Assembly: GCF_026342405.1 (NCBI RefSeq)
Contig: NZ_JAPEMU010000001.1
Span: 1,240,001-1,304,000, forward strand
Direction of reading: 5' to 3'
Length of the DNA: 64,000 bases
DNA from: Kitasatospora sp. NBC_00240
Lineage (GTDB): Bacteria; Actinomycetota; Actinomycetes; Streptomycetales; Streptomycetaceae
The notes beneath the pieces were generated by a model. The model searched no databases. It was not told where the DNA came from and saw only the letters and a program-made list of their open reading frames with translations. The translations under genes and the position numbers were made by a program. Positions 14,926-22,815 of the stretch are shown one piece after another; the stretch's first letter is position 1, and each line of letters starts with the position of its first letter.

Positions 14926-16413
14926 TCAGGCCCGGCGGGCCGGCTCCGACCGACCCGCACCCTCCGCCGTGACCGGGCGCCCCCGGCGGGGAAGGGGGCG
15001 GACGGCGAGTGCGACGGCGAGCGCCACGACGATCAGGGCCGTCGCCACCGCGAAGGTGACCCGCATGCCGGTGGCCACGGCGTCCGGACGCGCCGTCGTG
15101 ACGTCGGCCGTCGCCGAGGCGAGGGAGAACACCGCGCCCAGCACGGACGCACCGGTGACCAGCCCGAGGTTGCGCGACAGGTTGAGCATGCCGGAGACGA
15201 CACCCCGCCGGTCGGGGCCGACGTCCGCCATCACGGCGGTGTTGTTGGCCGTCTGGAACACCGCGTAGCCGACCGTGACGACGACGATGGGCGCGAGGTA
15301 GCCGGCGACGCCGAGCCGTGCCGGCAGCAGGGCGAGCGCCAGGCACCCGGCCGCGACGGCGGCCAGCCCGAGGGCGGTCATCCGGGCCGGACCGAAGCGG
15401 TCCGCGACCCGCCCGGCCGGCACGCCGGTCAGGGCGGCGACCAGCGGTCCGACGGACAGCACCAGGCCGACCGGCGCCTCGCCGAGGCCGAGCCCGCGGG
15501 ACAGGTAGAACGGCCCGACCACCAGCGTCGCCATCATCACCGTGGAGACCAGCGCGCTCATGGCGAGGCTGGAACTCAGGCCCGGGTCACGGAACATGGC
15601 GGGCCGGATCAGCGGCGATGCCGCTCTCGCCTCGACCCGCAGGAAGAGACCGGCGCCGAGGGCGGCGGCCAGCAGCAGAGCGACGGTGAGCGCGCCGAGA
15701 CTGCCGCGCCCCAGCGTCATGGCGAGTGCGTACGCGCCGAGGGTCAGGGCGAGCAGCACCGTACCCAGGTGGTCGAAGCGCGCCCGGCCGGTCGTCGGCC
15801 GCGGCCGGTCGGCAGGCAGGTGGCGCCGGGTGAGCAGCAGGGCCAGGATGCCCAGCGGCGCGTTGACCAGGAAGATCGCCCGCCAGCCGAGGCCGGAGAT
15901 CAGCACGCCGCCGAGCGAGGGGCCGAGGGCGGTGCCGATCGCCGACATCGTCCCGAGCAGCCCCATCGCGCTGCCGGTCCGCTCCTTGGGGACGGTCTCC
16001 CCGACGAAGGCCATGGTGAGGGCCATCATGACGGCCGCCCCGACGCCCTGCGCGGCGCGGGCCGCGATCAGCAGCCAGAGCGCGGGGGCGAGGCCGCAGA
16101 GCACCGAAGCGGCGGTGAAGAGGGCGATGCCGGCCAGCAGCAGCCGGCGGCGGCCGGTGAGGTCACCGAGCCGTCCGACGCTGACGATCAGGGTGGTGAT
16201 GGCGAGCAGGTAGGCGAGGACGATCCACTGGACCGCCTGGAACGGGGCGCCGAACGCGTGCGCCATGGTCGGCAGGCCGACGTTGGCGATGCTGGTGCCG
16301 AGCGAGGGGAGCAGCACGGACAGCGAGAGGCCGGCGAGCACCCACCGGACGGACGGTGTCCGTCCGGCCCCTGGGGCCGTTGCCTCGTGCCGCCCCGGGT
16401 GAACCTGGGTCAC
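14926..16413 (-). CDS. DHA2-type drug:proton antiporter (MFS)
   Basis: A 495-residue exporter with about 14 predicted helices. Signature pieces: LPSLGTSIANVGLPTMA (motif D1-like), VSVGRLGDLTGRRRLLL (motif A), ARAAQGVGAAVMM (motif B), and LGPSLGGVLISGLGWRAIFLVNAP (motif C, antiporter). These define DHA2 family multidrug exporters. GTG at 16413 has GGAG upstream. The C-terminus is Arg-rich and cytosolic. It is a stand-alone gene without an adjacent TetR; its substrate cannot be inferred. Confidence 0.9.
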   Translation of the reverse strand: MTQVHPGRHEATAPGAGRTPSVRWVLAGLSLSVLLPSLGTSIANVGLPTMAHAFGAPFQAVQWIVLAYLLAITTLIVSVGRLGDLTGRRRLLLAGIALFTAASVLCGLAPALWLLIAARAAQGVGAAVMMALTMAFVGETVPKERTGSAMGLLGTMSAIGTALGPSLGGVLISGLGWRAIFLVNAPLGILALLLTRRHLPADRPRPTTGRARFDHLGTVLLALTLGAYALAMTLGRGSLGALTVALLLAAALGAGLFLRVEARAASPLIRPAMFRDPGLSSSLAMSALVSTVMMATLVVGPFYLSRGLGLGEAPVGLVLSVGPLVAALTGVPAGRVADRFGPARMTALGLAAVAAGCLALALLPARLGVAGYLAPIVVVTVGYAVFQTANNTAVMADVGPDRRGVVSGMLNLSRNLGLVTGASVLGAVFSLASATADVTTARPDAVATGMRVTFAVATALIVVALAVALAVRPLPRRGRPVTAEGAGRSEPARRA

Positions 16414-16573
16414 GGTGAACTCCGATTTTTGTGGCGGCTCCTGGAGCCCGGCCGCCGGTCGGCGGCGGGGCGGGCGGGCGCTGCACGGGGTGGTCCCGGC
16501 AGGTGCGCCGCTGGACGGAGCGGGGCCAGGGGCTGGACGGACACGCCCCCGCCGTCAGCGCTCCCGCGACCGG

Positions 16574-17581
16574 TCAGGCGGCCGGGCGTACGCCGGTGAA
16601 GACCGTGGTGGCGGCGAGCACGAAGGCGTCCGGCCGGCGGAGGATGCCCGCCGGGGAGGACGGGTCGAGCAGCAGGTCGACGGTCCCGCGGTCCTCCTCG
16701 TCCAGGAACTCGCCCATCACCTCCCGCAGCCGGGTGAGATGGGCGTGCAGGAAGTCCCGGGCCGTCCCGTCCAGCGGGGCCGGCAGGTCGAGGAGGACGG
16801 TGAAGCTGCCGGCCCCGGCGAGGCCCGCGCGGCCGAACATGCCGCGCCAGTCCTCCACGACGGCGGTACTGCCGGGCAGTTCGGCCCGCATGGCCTCGAA
16901 CCAGTCCTCCTGGACGGCGTCGAGCCGGGCCTGCAGACCCGGCCGGCCGACGCCGATGTCACGCGGGAGGAAGCGCATCGGCAGCCCGCCCTCCGCGACG
17001 GCGAGCAGACCGCCGGGCCTGAGGACGGCGGCGAGCGCGTCCAGCGCGCCCTGCTGGTCGCCGAGGTCGTGCACGGCCCGGCTGCTCCAGACCAGGTCGG
17101 CGGTGCCGGGACCGCCCTCCTCGGCCCGGCCGGTCAGACCCTCGGGCAGCTCGGCGTGCCGGACGGCCACCCGGCCGGCCAGGCCGAGCCGCTCGGCGCG
17201 GGCCAGGGCCCGGTCCAGCAGCCCGGGCGCGCCGTCCACGGCGACGGCCTCGGCCGCCGGGAAGGTCTCGGCCAGCAGGCAGGCCATCACGCCCGGTCCG
17301 CTGCCGACGTCGAGGATGCGGCGAACCTCGCGCTCCGGGCCGAGCAGGTCCTTCAGGTGGGCGGCTGCCCGGCGCAGCGCCGGGAATTGGATCTCGCCGT
17401 TGTTCTCCAGGTGGGTGGCCATCACCTCCCAGTCGATGTCGGTGCTGCCGTGGGCGTGACCGTGGCCGTTTCCGTGACCGTGGCTGGTGCCGTGGGCGTG
17501 ACCGTGGCCGTTTCCGTGACCGTGGCTGGTGCCGTGACCAGGTGCGGGGTTCTGGTGTGCGGGGTTCTGGTGTGCGCTCAT
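16574..17581 (-). CDS. Class I SAM-dependent methyltransferase with His-rich N-terminus
   Basis: A 335-residue methyltransferase. After about 45 residues of His-rich repeats the Rossmann core begins: RRILDVGSGPGVMACLLAE (motif I), AVAVDGAPG (acidic end of strand 2), TADLVWSSRAVHDLGD (motif II) and VLRPGGLLAVAE (motif III). The ATG at 17581 gives MSAHQNPAHQNPAPGHG, followed by two 14-residue HGTSHGHGNGHGHA-type units that could bind Ni, Zn or Cu. The gene is divergent from an XRE-cupin regulator, the usual partner arrangement for such methyltransferases. Substrate unknown; a metal-responsive role is inference from the His tail. Confidence 0.85.
   Translation of the reverse strand: MSAHQNPAHQNPAPGHGTSHGHGNGHGHAHGTSHGHGNGHGHAHGSTDIDWEVMATHLENNGEIQFPALRRAAAHLKDLLGPEREVRRILDVGSGPGVMACLLAETFPAAEAVAVDGAPGLLDRALARAERLGLAGRVAVRHAELPEGLTGRAEEGGPGTADLVWSSRAVHDLGDQQGALDALAAVLRPGGLLAVAEGGLPMRFLPRDIGVGRPGLQARLDAVQEDWFEAMRAELPGSTAVVEDWRGMFGRAGLAGAGSFTVLLDLPAPLDGTARDFLHAHLTRLREVMGEFLDEEDRGTVDLLLDPSSPAGILRRPDAFVLAATTVFTGVRPAA
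17447..17530. repeat. Two 42-bp tandem repeats in the methyltransferase 5' coding region
   Basis: Two near-identical 42-bp units begin with GCCGTGGGCGTGACC at 17447 and 17489; a third partial copy follows. On the complementary strand they encode the duplicated His-Gly-rich segment of the methyltransferase. The period is a multiple of three, so copy-number change would keep the frame. Confidence 0.85.
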
Positions 17582-17611
17582 GGGGGAAGCGTGCCGCCGG
17601 GTTGTGGGGGC

Positions 17612-17627
17612 GGCAATTATTGTTGCC
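17612..17627. promoter_or_regulatory. Inverted repeat between methyltransferase and XRE-cupin genes
   Basis: GGCAA and TTGCC flank six bases in an AT-rich patch; a nested ATTG..CAAT (17619-17630) overlaps. The location in the 68-bp divergent spacer suggests the operator of the XRE-cupin protein. Confidence 0.5.
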
Positions 17628-17649
17628 AATACCGGGACAGCGGGTTGAA

Positions 17650-18243
17650 ATGGGCCGCATGGAAGACGCACCGACGTACCAGGCGGTCCTCGACGAGGTC
17701 GGCCCGCGGCTGAGGCGGCTGCGGGCGAAACGCGGTCTCACCCTGGCCGCGCTCGCCGAGACGACCGGCATCTCCAAGAGCACCCTGTCCCGTTTGGAGT
17801 CCGGGCAGCGCCGGCCCAGCCTGGAGCTGCTGCTGCCGCTCGCCGGCGCCTACAACGTGCCGCTGGACGACCTGGTCGGCGCCCCCGAGGTGGGGGATCC
17901 CCGGGTGCGGCTGACGCCCCGTCCGCTGGCGCACGGCGGTTCCTTCGTCCCGCTGTCCCGGGGGCCGGGGCCGCTCCAGGCGTACAAGATGGTCATCGCC
18001 GACCGGGGGACCGAGCCCAACCTCCGCAGCCACGAGGGGTACGAGTGGCTGTACGTGCTGGAGGGGCGGCTGAGGCTCGTCCTCGGCGAGCACGACATCG
18101 TCCTCGGCCCGGGCGAGGTCGCCGAGTTCGACACCCGGGTGCCGCACTGGTTCAGCGGCGCGGAGGGCCGGCCGGTCGAGGTGCTGAGCCTGTTCGGGCG
18201 GCAGGGCGAGCGGATGCACGTCCGGGCGAAGCCCCGCTCCTGA
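17650..18243 (+). CDS. XRE-cupin transcriptional regulator
   Basis: A 197-residue regulator with an N-terminal HTH (LRRLRAKRGLTLAALAE, TGISKSTLSRLESGQRRPSL) and a C-terminal cupin (HEGYEWLYVLEGRLRL, LGPGEVAEFDTRVPHWF). The cupin His and Glu positions could bind a small ligand or metal. ATG 17650 is chosen, with ATG 17659 also possible. It probably controls the divergent His-rich methyltransferase from the shared intergenic palindrome. Confidence 0.88.
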   Translation: MGRMEDAPTYQAVLDEVGPRLRRLRAKRGLTLAALAETTGISKSTLSRLESGQRRPSLELLLPLAGAYNVPLDDLVGAPEVGDPRVRLTPRPLAHGGSFVPLSRGPGPLQAYKMVIADRGTEPNLRSHEGYEWLYVLEGRLRLVLGEHDIVLGPGEVAEFDTRVPHWFSGAEGRPVEVLSLFGRQGERMHVRAKPRS

Positions 18244-18369
18244 CGGTGCGGCGGCTCGGCGGCGCCGGTTCCTCCCACCGAAGCCGGACGGCGGGAGTTT
18301 CCCGCGACGGGCCGGTGGTCGGCGCCTGCGAAGCATTGATCAGGAGGGGGACGCGACGGGGGCGGGACC

Positions 18370-18530
18370 AGCATCCGGGGGACGGTCGCACCGGGTTTCG
18401 AAGCGGTGCGCGAGGAGTTCGCCGCCACCGTGGCGGAGAAACCGAACGAGCGGGGGCGCAGCTCCTGGCGTACCTGGACGGACGGCAGGTGGGCTCTGGC
18501 AAGATCTTCGTAGGCGGAGATCATGTCGTC
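18370..18530 (+). pseudogene. N-terminal fragment of a beta-lactamase-family serine hydrolase
   Basis: The stretch reads IRGTVAPGFEAVREEFAATV followed by AEKPNERG, then, after a one-base frameshift in the GGGGG run near 18452, AQLLAYLDGRQV. This is the characteristic start of EstB/class C beta-lactamase-like hydrolases, which continue with a VVDLWGG-type segment that is missing here. No start codon or catalytic SxxK is left. The matching C-terminus lies at 19482-19724, beyond an intact SDR gene. Confidence 0.7.
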
Positions 18531-18701
18531 CCGGCGGCGGGCAGGAGAGCGGCCGGACCCAGTACCCGTGGGAGCTCCCACCGGCGGCGGTCGAGCGGGC
18601 CTGGGCTGCGCCACGGCGTGACACCCCTGGCAGCAGCTCACCCCACGTATAGTGCAGGCGTTTTGGGGAACTGATGACCACGTCGCCGAGGAGGCCGCTG
18701 C

Positions 18702-19394
18702 ATGGAGCCCGTCACGCTGATCACCGGTGGATCGACCGGAATCGGTGCCGCCACCGCCCGCACCCTCCTCGAGCAGGGCCACCGTGTGGCGGTCACCGGA
18801 CGTGACGCGGGCAAGCTGGCCGCCTTCGCCGCTTCGGCCGGAGCGGGTGAGCAGCTGCTGACGATCACCGGCGACGCCGCCGAGGCGGAGGACGTCGCCG
18901 CCGCCGTGCGCCGCGTGGTTCAGACGTGGGGCCGACTGGACAACGTCATTGCCAACGCCGGTTTCTCGCTTCCCGGCAACCTGGAGAGCCACGCCCCCGA
19001 GGACATGCGCGCCATGGTCCTCACCAACGTCCTGGGCCCGGCCCTGCTGGTGCGCGAGACCCTGCCGCAGTTGAGGGCGTCCAGGGGCCGGATCGTGTTC
19101 ATCGGTTCCGTCGCCGGGGTGCGCAACACGCCCGGCAACCTGTACTCGGTCACCAAGTGGGCTGCGCACGCGCTGGCCGAGAACACCCGGCTGCTGGTCG
19201 GCAAGGACCGGGTCGGCGTGACCGTCGTCGCCCCCGGAGTGGTGGACACCGCGTTCTGGGCCGAGCGCGGCGGCACCCCTGAGGAGGCGATGACCCCCGA
19301 GCAGATCGCGGCCACGATCGCCTTCGCGCTCAACCAGCCTGCGGGCGTGGACATCAATCAGATCACCATGCGGCCGACCGGGCAGCTCGGCTGA
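18702..19394 (+). CDS. Short-chain dehydrogenase/reductase
   Basis: A 230-residue classical SDR with the NAD(P)-binding TGGSTGIGAATA, the structural ANAG, the catalytic Ser in FIGSVAGV and the YSVTK active site. The end DINQITMRPTGQLG is typical of the YdfG-like/serine-dehydrogenase-like group that acts on 3-hydroxy acids or sugars. ATG at 18702 is preceded by GAGGAGG. The gene sits exactly between the N- and C-terminal fragments of one broken serine hydrolase, so it appears to have replaced the middle of that gene. Confidence 0.9.
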   Translation: MEPVTLITGGSTGIGAATARTLLEQGHRVAVTGRDAGKLAAFAASAGAGEQLLTITGDAAEAEDVAAAVRRVVQTWGRLDNVIANAGFSLPGNLESHAPEDMRAMVLTNVLGPALLVRETLPQLRASRGRIVFIGSVAGVRNTPGNLYSVTKWAAHALAENTRLLVGKDRVGVTVVAPGVVDTAFWAERGGTPEEAMTPEQIAATIAFALNQPAGVDINQITMRPTGQLG

Positions 19395-19481
19395 CGCGAT
19401 CCCGCCTGTCGGCCCTCGGTCGCCGACGCCGGCCGAACCGGATCACTTCACGCCCGGGGGCCGGGTCCGCACCCCCCGGGC

Positions 19482-19724
19482 CCCGACCTGCTGACCGGCG
19501 AGGCCCACCACTTCGGGCTCGGCTTCGAGGCGGAGAGCACGCGCTACCCCTTCCTGGGGCCGGACGGCTTCGGGCACTGCGGCGCGGCCGGCTCCGAGGC
19601 CTTCGCCGACCCGCGCGGCGGCGGCTCCTACGGCTGCACCCGGCGGCGCTTCGCCTTGCCCGGCGGGGTGGCCGTCGAGAACGTCCGGCCGGCGGCGGTG
19701 TTGCGGGCCACCGCCGGCCGGTAG
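19482..19724 (+). pseudogene. C-terminal fragment of a beta-lactamase-family serine hydrolase
   Basis: One frame ending at TAG 19722-19724 reads PDLLTGEAHHFGLGFEAE, then FLGPDGFGHCGAAGSEAFAD and GGSYGCTRRRFALPGG. This is the conserved C-terminal region of EstB-like serine hydrolases, in which FGHAGAAGS carries the third active-site motif (here FGHCGAAGS). It has no start and no upstream domain. Together with 18370-18530 it brackets the SDR gene in the same orientation. Confidence 0.75.
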
Positions 19725-19783
19725 CGGCCGGGCCCCGGGCCCGAGCCGGGCCCCGGCGGCGTGGCCCGACCGCGGGCCTGCCC

Positions 19784-20506
19784 TCAGACCGGACCGGCCA
19801 CCGCCCCCTCCGGCGGGGTGGCGGCCGGCGCCGGTCGCCGGTGCACCGCGCGGCCCGCCCGCCGGCCGAGCAGCAGGTAGCCGATCAGCGCGCCGGTGGT
19901 GTTCAGGATGACGTCGTCGATGTCGAAAGCCCGGCCGGTGATCAGCGCGCCCTGGACCAGTTCGACCAGCAGCATCACCGCGGCCGTCCGGAGCAGCACC
20001 CCGAGCAGCCCGCGCGCCTTGGGCACCAGCACCGGCAGCAGCAGCCCGAACGGCAGGCCGAGCAGGATGTTGCCACCGACCTGCCGGGCCGCGTCCACGG
20101 TGGTGGCGTGCAGCAGGTAGTGGCGCAGCGAGTCGCCGGGCCGGACGTTGCTGTGCACCTGGCCGACCGCGCCGGGGACCGAGACCAGGGTGAGGCGGGC
20201 CAGCACCACGGCGAAGGCCACCATGCCCACGAAGGCCGTCAGCAGCGCGAGCGCCTTGACCAGGACCGCCCGCCAGGACCGCCCGGGCGCTTTGGCCGCC
20301 CCTCCCCGTCCCCGGCCCCGTCCTTCAGCTGTCCGCCCGGCGGCTTCGGCCGCCTGCCCGGGTGCCTCGGCCGCCTGCCCCGGTGCCTCGGCCGACCGCT
20401 CGGGTGCGGTGGAGCGCCGGCGCCACCGCGTCCGCCCCGCCGGGGCCGGCCGGCCCGCGTCCGTCCGTGCTCTGCCCGATTCCGCCCCGGCCACCTGCTT
20501 GATCAT
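19784..20506 (-). CDS. VanZ-family membrane protein
   Basis: A 240-residue protein. Residues 1-80 are a basic, Ala/Gly/Glu-rich cytosolic tail with short AEAPGQA repeats; residues 80-225 form the VanZ domain with about four membrane helices, including NILLGLPFGLLLPVL, LVELVQGAL and FDIDDVILNTTGALIGYLL, the hallmark VanZ DxDD..N..G motif. VanZ proteins are linked to teicoplanin resistance or cell-envelope functions, but most actinobacterial copies are uncharacterised. ATG 20506 has GGAGGGG upstream. Confidence 0.88.
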   Translation of the reverse strand: MIKQVAGAESGRARTDAGRPAPAGRTRWRRRSTAPERSAEAPGQAAEAPGQAAEAAGRTAEGRGRGRGGAAKAPGRSWRAVLVKALALLTAFVGMVAFAVVLARLTLVSVPGAVGQVHSNVRPGDSLRHYLLHATTVDAARQVGGNILLGLPFGLLLPVLVPKARGLLGVLLRTAAVMLLVELVQGALITGRAFDIDDVILNTTGALIGYLLLGRRAGRAVHRRPAPAATPPEGAVAGPV

Positions 20507-20808
20507 GACACCCCTCCGGTCACCCCGCTCCAGGACCGGCCGTCTACCCGCGCTCGGCCGTGCCACGCCCCCGGTCTGCCCTGCACGGCCGGCCCCCGCG
20601 CGGTCCGGGCCGTACGGTCCGGGCCGGGAGCTCCCGGCCGTGCCGGCCCGGCCGCGCGGCGGAAATCCGGCCGCGACGGGGTGCACGGGGCGTGATCCGG
20701 GGCACACCCGGAGCGGGCGACCGTCGCGGCCGACGCGCCGGCGGCCCGCTGTGACGGATACTGGCCGGTCGGGGGACCGCGGAGCGGATCGGACGAGAGG
20801 AGGCCCAC

Positions 20809-21141
20809 GTGGACGGTTGGGACGTGTTCTGGCTGGTGGCCGCCGGGGTGGTCATCGCGGCCACCCTCGCGGTGGCGGTCACGCTGCTGGTCAAATTGGT
20901 GCGGGCGCGACGGCTGCTCGGGGCGTCGGGGATCCCGATGTCGAGCAAGGTGCTGTTCTGGGCGTCCATCGTCTATCTGGTCAGCCCGGTCGACCTGCTG
21001 CCCGACCCGGTACTGCTGGACGACATCGGCTTCCTGCTGGTGGCCCTGCGGTCGCTGCACAAGGCGGCGCAGAGCGCGGGCCTGAGCGGGCGGGTCCGAG
21101 CGGAGGGCGGTCCGGACGCCGTGGACGGCCCGACGGGGTGA
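20809..21141 (+). CDS. DUF1232 (YkvA-like) small membrane protein
   Basis: A 110-residue protein with an N-terminal helix (FWLVAAGVVIAATLAVAV) and a DUF1232 domain: LFWASIVYLVSPVDLLPDPV followed by DDIGFLLVALRSL. The SPxDLxPD signature is diagnostic. The family is membrane-associated and of unknown function. GTG at 20809 follows GAGAGGAGG. It is monocistronic and ends before a strong bidirectional hairpin. Confidence 0.88.
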   Translation: MDGWDVFWLVAAGVVIAATLAVAVTLLVKLVRARRLLGASGIPMSSKVLFWASIVYLVSPVDLLPDPVLLDDIGFLLVALRSLHKAAQSAGLSGRVRAEGGPDAVDGPTG

Positions 21142-21185
21142 GGCCGGCAGGTACGTCCGACGCGTAGGCCGGGGCGTGCCCCGGG

Positions 21186-21222
21186 GGCCCGCCCCACCGG
21201 CGGTCCGGCGGTGGGGCGGGCC
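21186..21222. terminator. Bidirectional terminator between DUF1232 and Gfo/Idh/MocA genes
   Basis: GGCCCGCCCCACCG (21186-21199) pairs perfectly with CGGTGGGGCGGGCC (21209-21222) across a 9-base loop, with further G/C pairing outside. It lies between two convergent genes. Confidence 0.8.
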
Positions 21223-21239
21223 GGCCCCCGGGCGCGGTC

Positions 21240-22199
21240 TCAGCGGGCCTGGGCCTGCGCCTCGATGTCGAGGACGATCCGCTCGCACAGTTCGTGGGTG
21301 CGCAGTGCGTCCCGGCCCGAGATCGTCTTGCCGGTCCGGACGGCCTCCAGGAAGGTGAGGACCACCTGCTCGATGCCGCGCTGGCGGGCCACGGAGACCC
21401 AGTCGCCCCGGCGGCGGACGGTCGGCTGACCGCGGTGGTCGATCACCTCGGCGAGGTTGATCACCTCGCGCTTGGAGTCGCCGCCGGAGACCTGCAGCAC
21501 CTCCTCGGTGGAGCCGCTGACCCGGTTCATGATGCCGAGCGCCGTGAACCCGTCACCCGCCAGCGTCAGGACCAGGTGCTCCATCAGCCCGGCCCGGCTG
21601 CGGGAGCGCACGTCGACGTGCTCGATCTCGCCGGGGACGAGGAAGCGCAGGGTGTCGACGACGTGGATGAAGTCGTCGAAGATCGCGCTGCGGGCCGCCT
21701 CGGGCAGGCCCTCGCGGTTCTTCTGCAGGACGATCAGGTCGCGCGGACGCTCCTTGGCCTGCACGTAGCCGGGGGCGTGGCGACGGTTGAAGCCGACCAT
21801 CAGGGACCGGCCGGTCTGCTCGGCCAGGTCGACCAGTCGGCGGGCGCCGGCCAGGTGGTGGTCGAGCGGCTTGTCGACGTACACGTCGACGCCCGCGTTC
21901 AGCAGCTTCTCGGTGATCGGCACGTGCTGCTCGGTGACGGCGTGCACGAAGGCGGCCCGTACGCCACTGTCGATCAGGGCGTCCAGGTCGGTGTACCGGT
22001 GGTCGATCCGGTAGGCGTCGCCGATCCGGTCGAGCTTGGCGCGGTCACGCGTCATCAGCCGGAGGTCCAGACCGGGCTGCGTGGCGAGGACCGGGAGGTA
22101 GGCCTTCTGCGCGATGTCGCCGAGGCCGATCACGGCCACGGGGAGCTTCTGATCGTCGGTCACCGGGAGGTCGAGGTCGTCGAATTCGGTGTCGGTCAT
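21240..22199 (-). CDS. Gfo/Idh/MocA-family oxidoreductase
   Basis: A 319-residue NAD(P)-dependent oxidoreductase. The dinucleotide site is VAVIGLGDIAQKAYLPVL; the VDKPLDHH segment replaces the usual EKP, in which the Lys contacts cofactor and substrate. GFNRRHAPGY and FDDFIHVVDTLRFLV belong to the C-terminal substrate domain. Family members oxidise sugars, inositols or similar polyols; the substrate here is unknown. ATG 22199 is preceded by GGAGCAG. No sugar transporter is adjacent. Confidence 0.85.
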   Translation of the reverse strand: MTDTEFDDLDLPVTDDQKLPVAVIGLGDIAQKAYLPVLATQPGLDLRLMTRDRAKLDRIGDAYRIDHRYTDLDALIDSGVRAAFVHAVTEQHVPITEKLLNAGVDVYVDKPLDHHLAGARRLVDLAEQTGRSLMVGFNRRHAPGYVQAKERPRDLIVLQKNREGLPEAARSAIFDDFIHVVDTLRFLVPGEIEHVDVRSRSRAGLMEHLVLTLAGDGFTALGIMNRVSGSTEEVLQVSGGDSKREVINLAEVIDHRGQPTVRRRGDWVSVARQRGIEQVVLTFLEAVRTGKTISGRDALRTHELCERIVLDIEAQAQAR

Positions 22200-22478
22200 C
22201 GGGGGGCTGCTCCTGCGAGGGTGGTGGTGGCCGCCCGCTCCGTCACGGGCGCCGAGCCTCCGGCAGCATATGCCAGAACGCCCCGTGAGCAGTCGGAACG
22301 CCCGGATCGGCCGCCCCCGGGGACCGGGCGAGCCCGGCCGGGGCGGTGGGCGGCACTGCCCCGGCCGGCCCTCCCGGGCCCTCCCGGCCCTGCCTGCCGG
22401 GCGGTCCTGCTGCGGGGCGGTCCTGATCCGCGGTCACGGTCCGGTTGCGGGGCGCTTCAGCAAGTAGTGCCTCCGGCC

Positions 22479-22634
22479 TCAGTAGTAGTGCTTCCGGCCG
22501 GCGACGGCGTGGCCCAGCGCTCCCATCACCCACAGGACCAGGCCGATGGCCACCAGGATGACCCCGATGGTCCACAGGATTCCGATCCCGGCGACGAGGC
22601 CGATGACGAGGAGAATCACTCCGAGCACGATCAT
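22479..22634 (-). CDS. DUF6131-like small membrane protein
   Basis: A 51-residue ORF starting MIVLGVILLVIGLVAGI and ending GHAVAGRKHYY, with two hydrophobic helices joined by a short turn. It matches the short DUF6131 membrane proteins common in Streptomyces. AGGGAG precedes the ATG. Function is unknown. Confidence 0.75.
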   Translation of the reverse strand: MIVLGVILLVIGLVAGIGILWTIGVILVAIGLVLWVMGALGHAVAGRKHYY

Positions 22635-22815
22635 TGACGTCTCCCTACGATGCCCCCGGTACGGCTGTGCCGTTCCGGACTGTCCCGGCCGGCCGGCGCG
22701 GGCTCCCGTGGCGCGACAGTCACCGTTCGACTGCCTTCTCGGGTTCGGCGGGATCCCACGTCAGGCGTGTGCCCGGATTGTCCGATTCAAACCGCCTGGG
22801 CCGCAGAGAGCGCCG

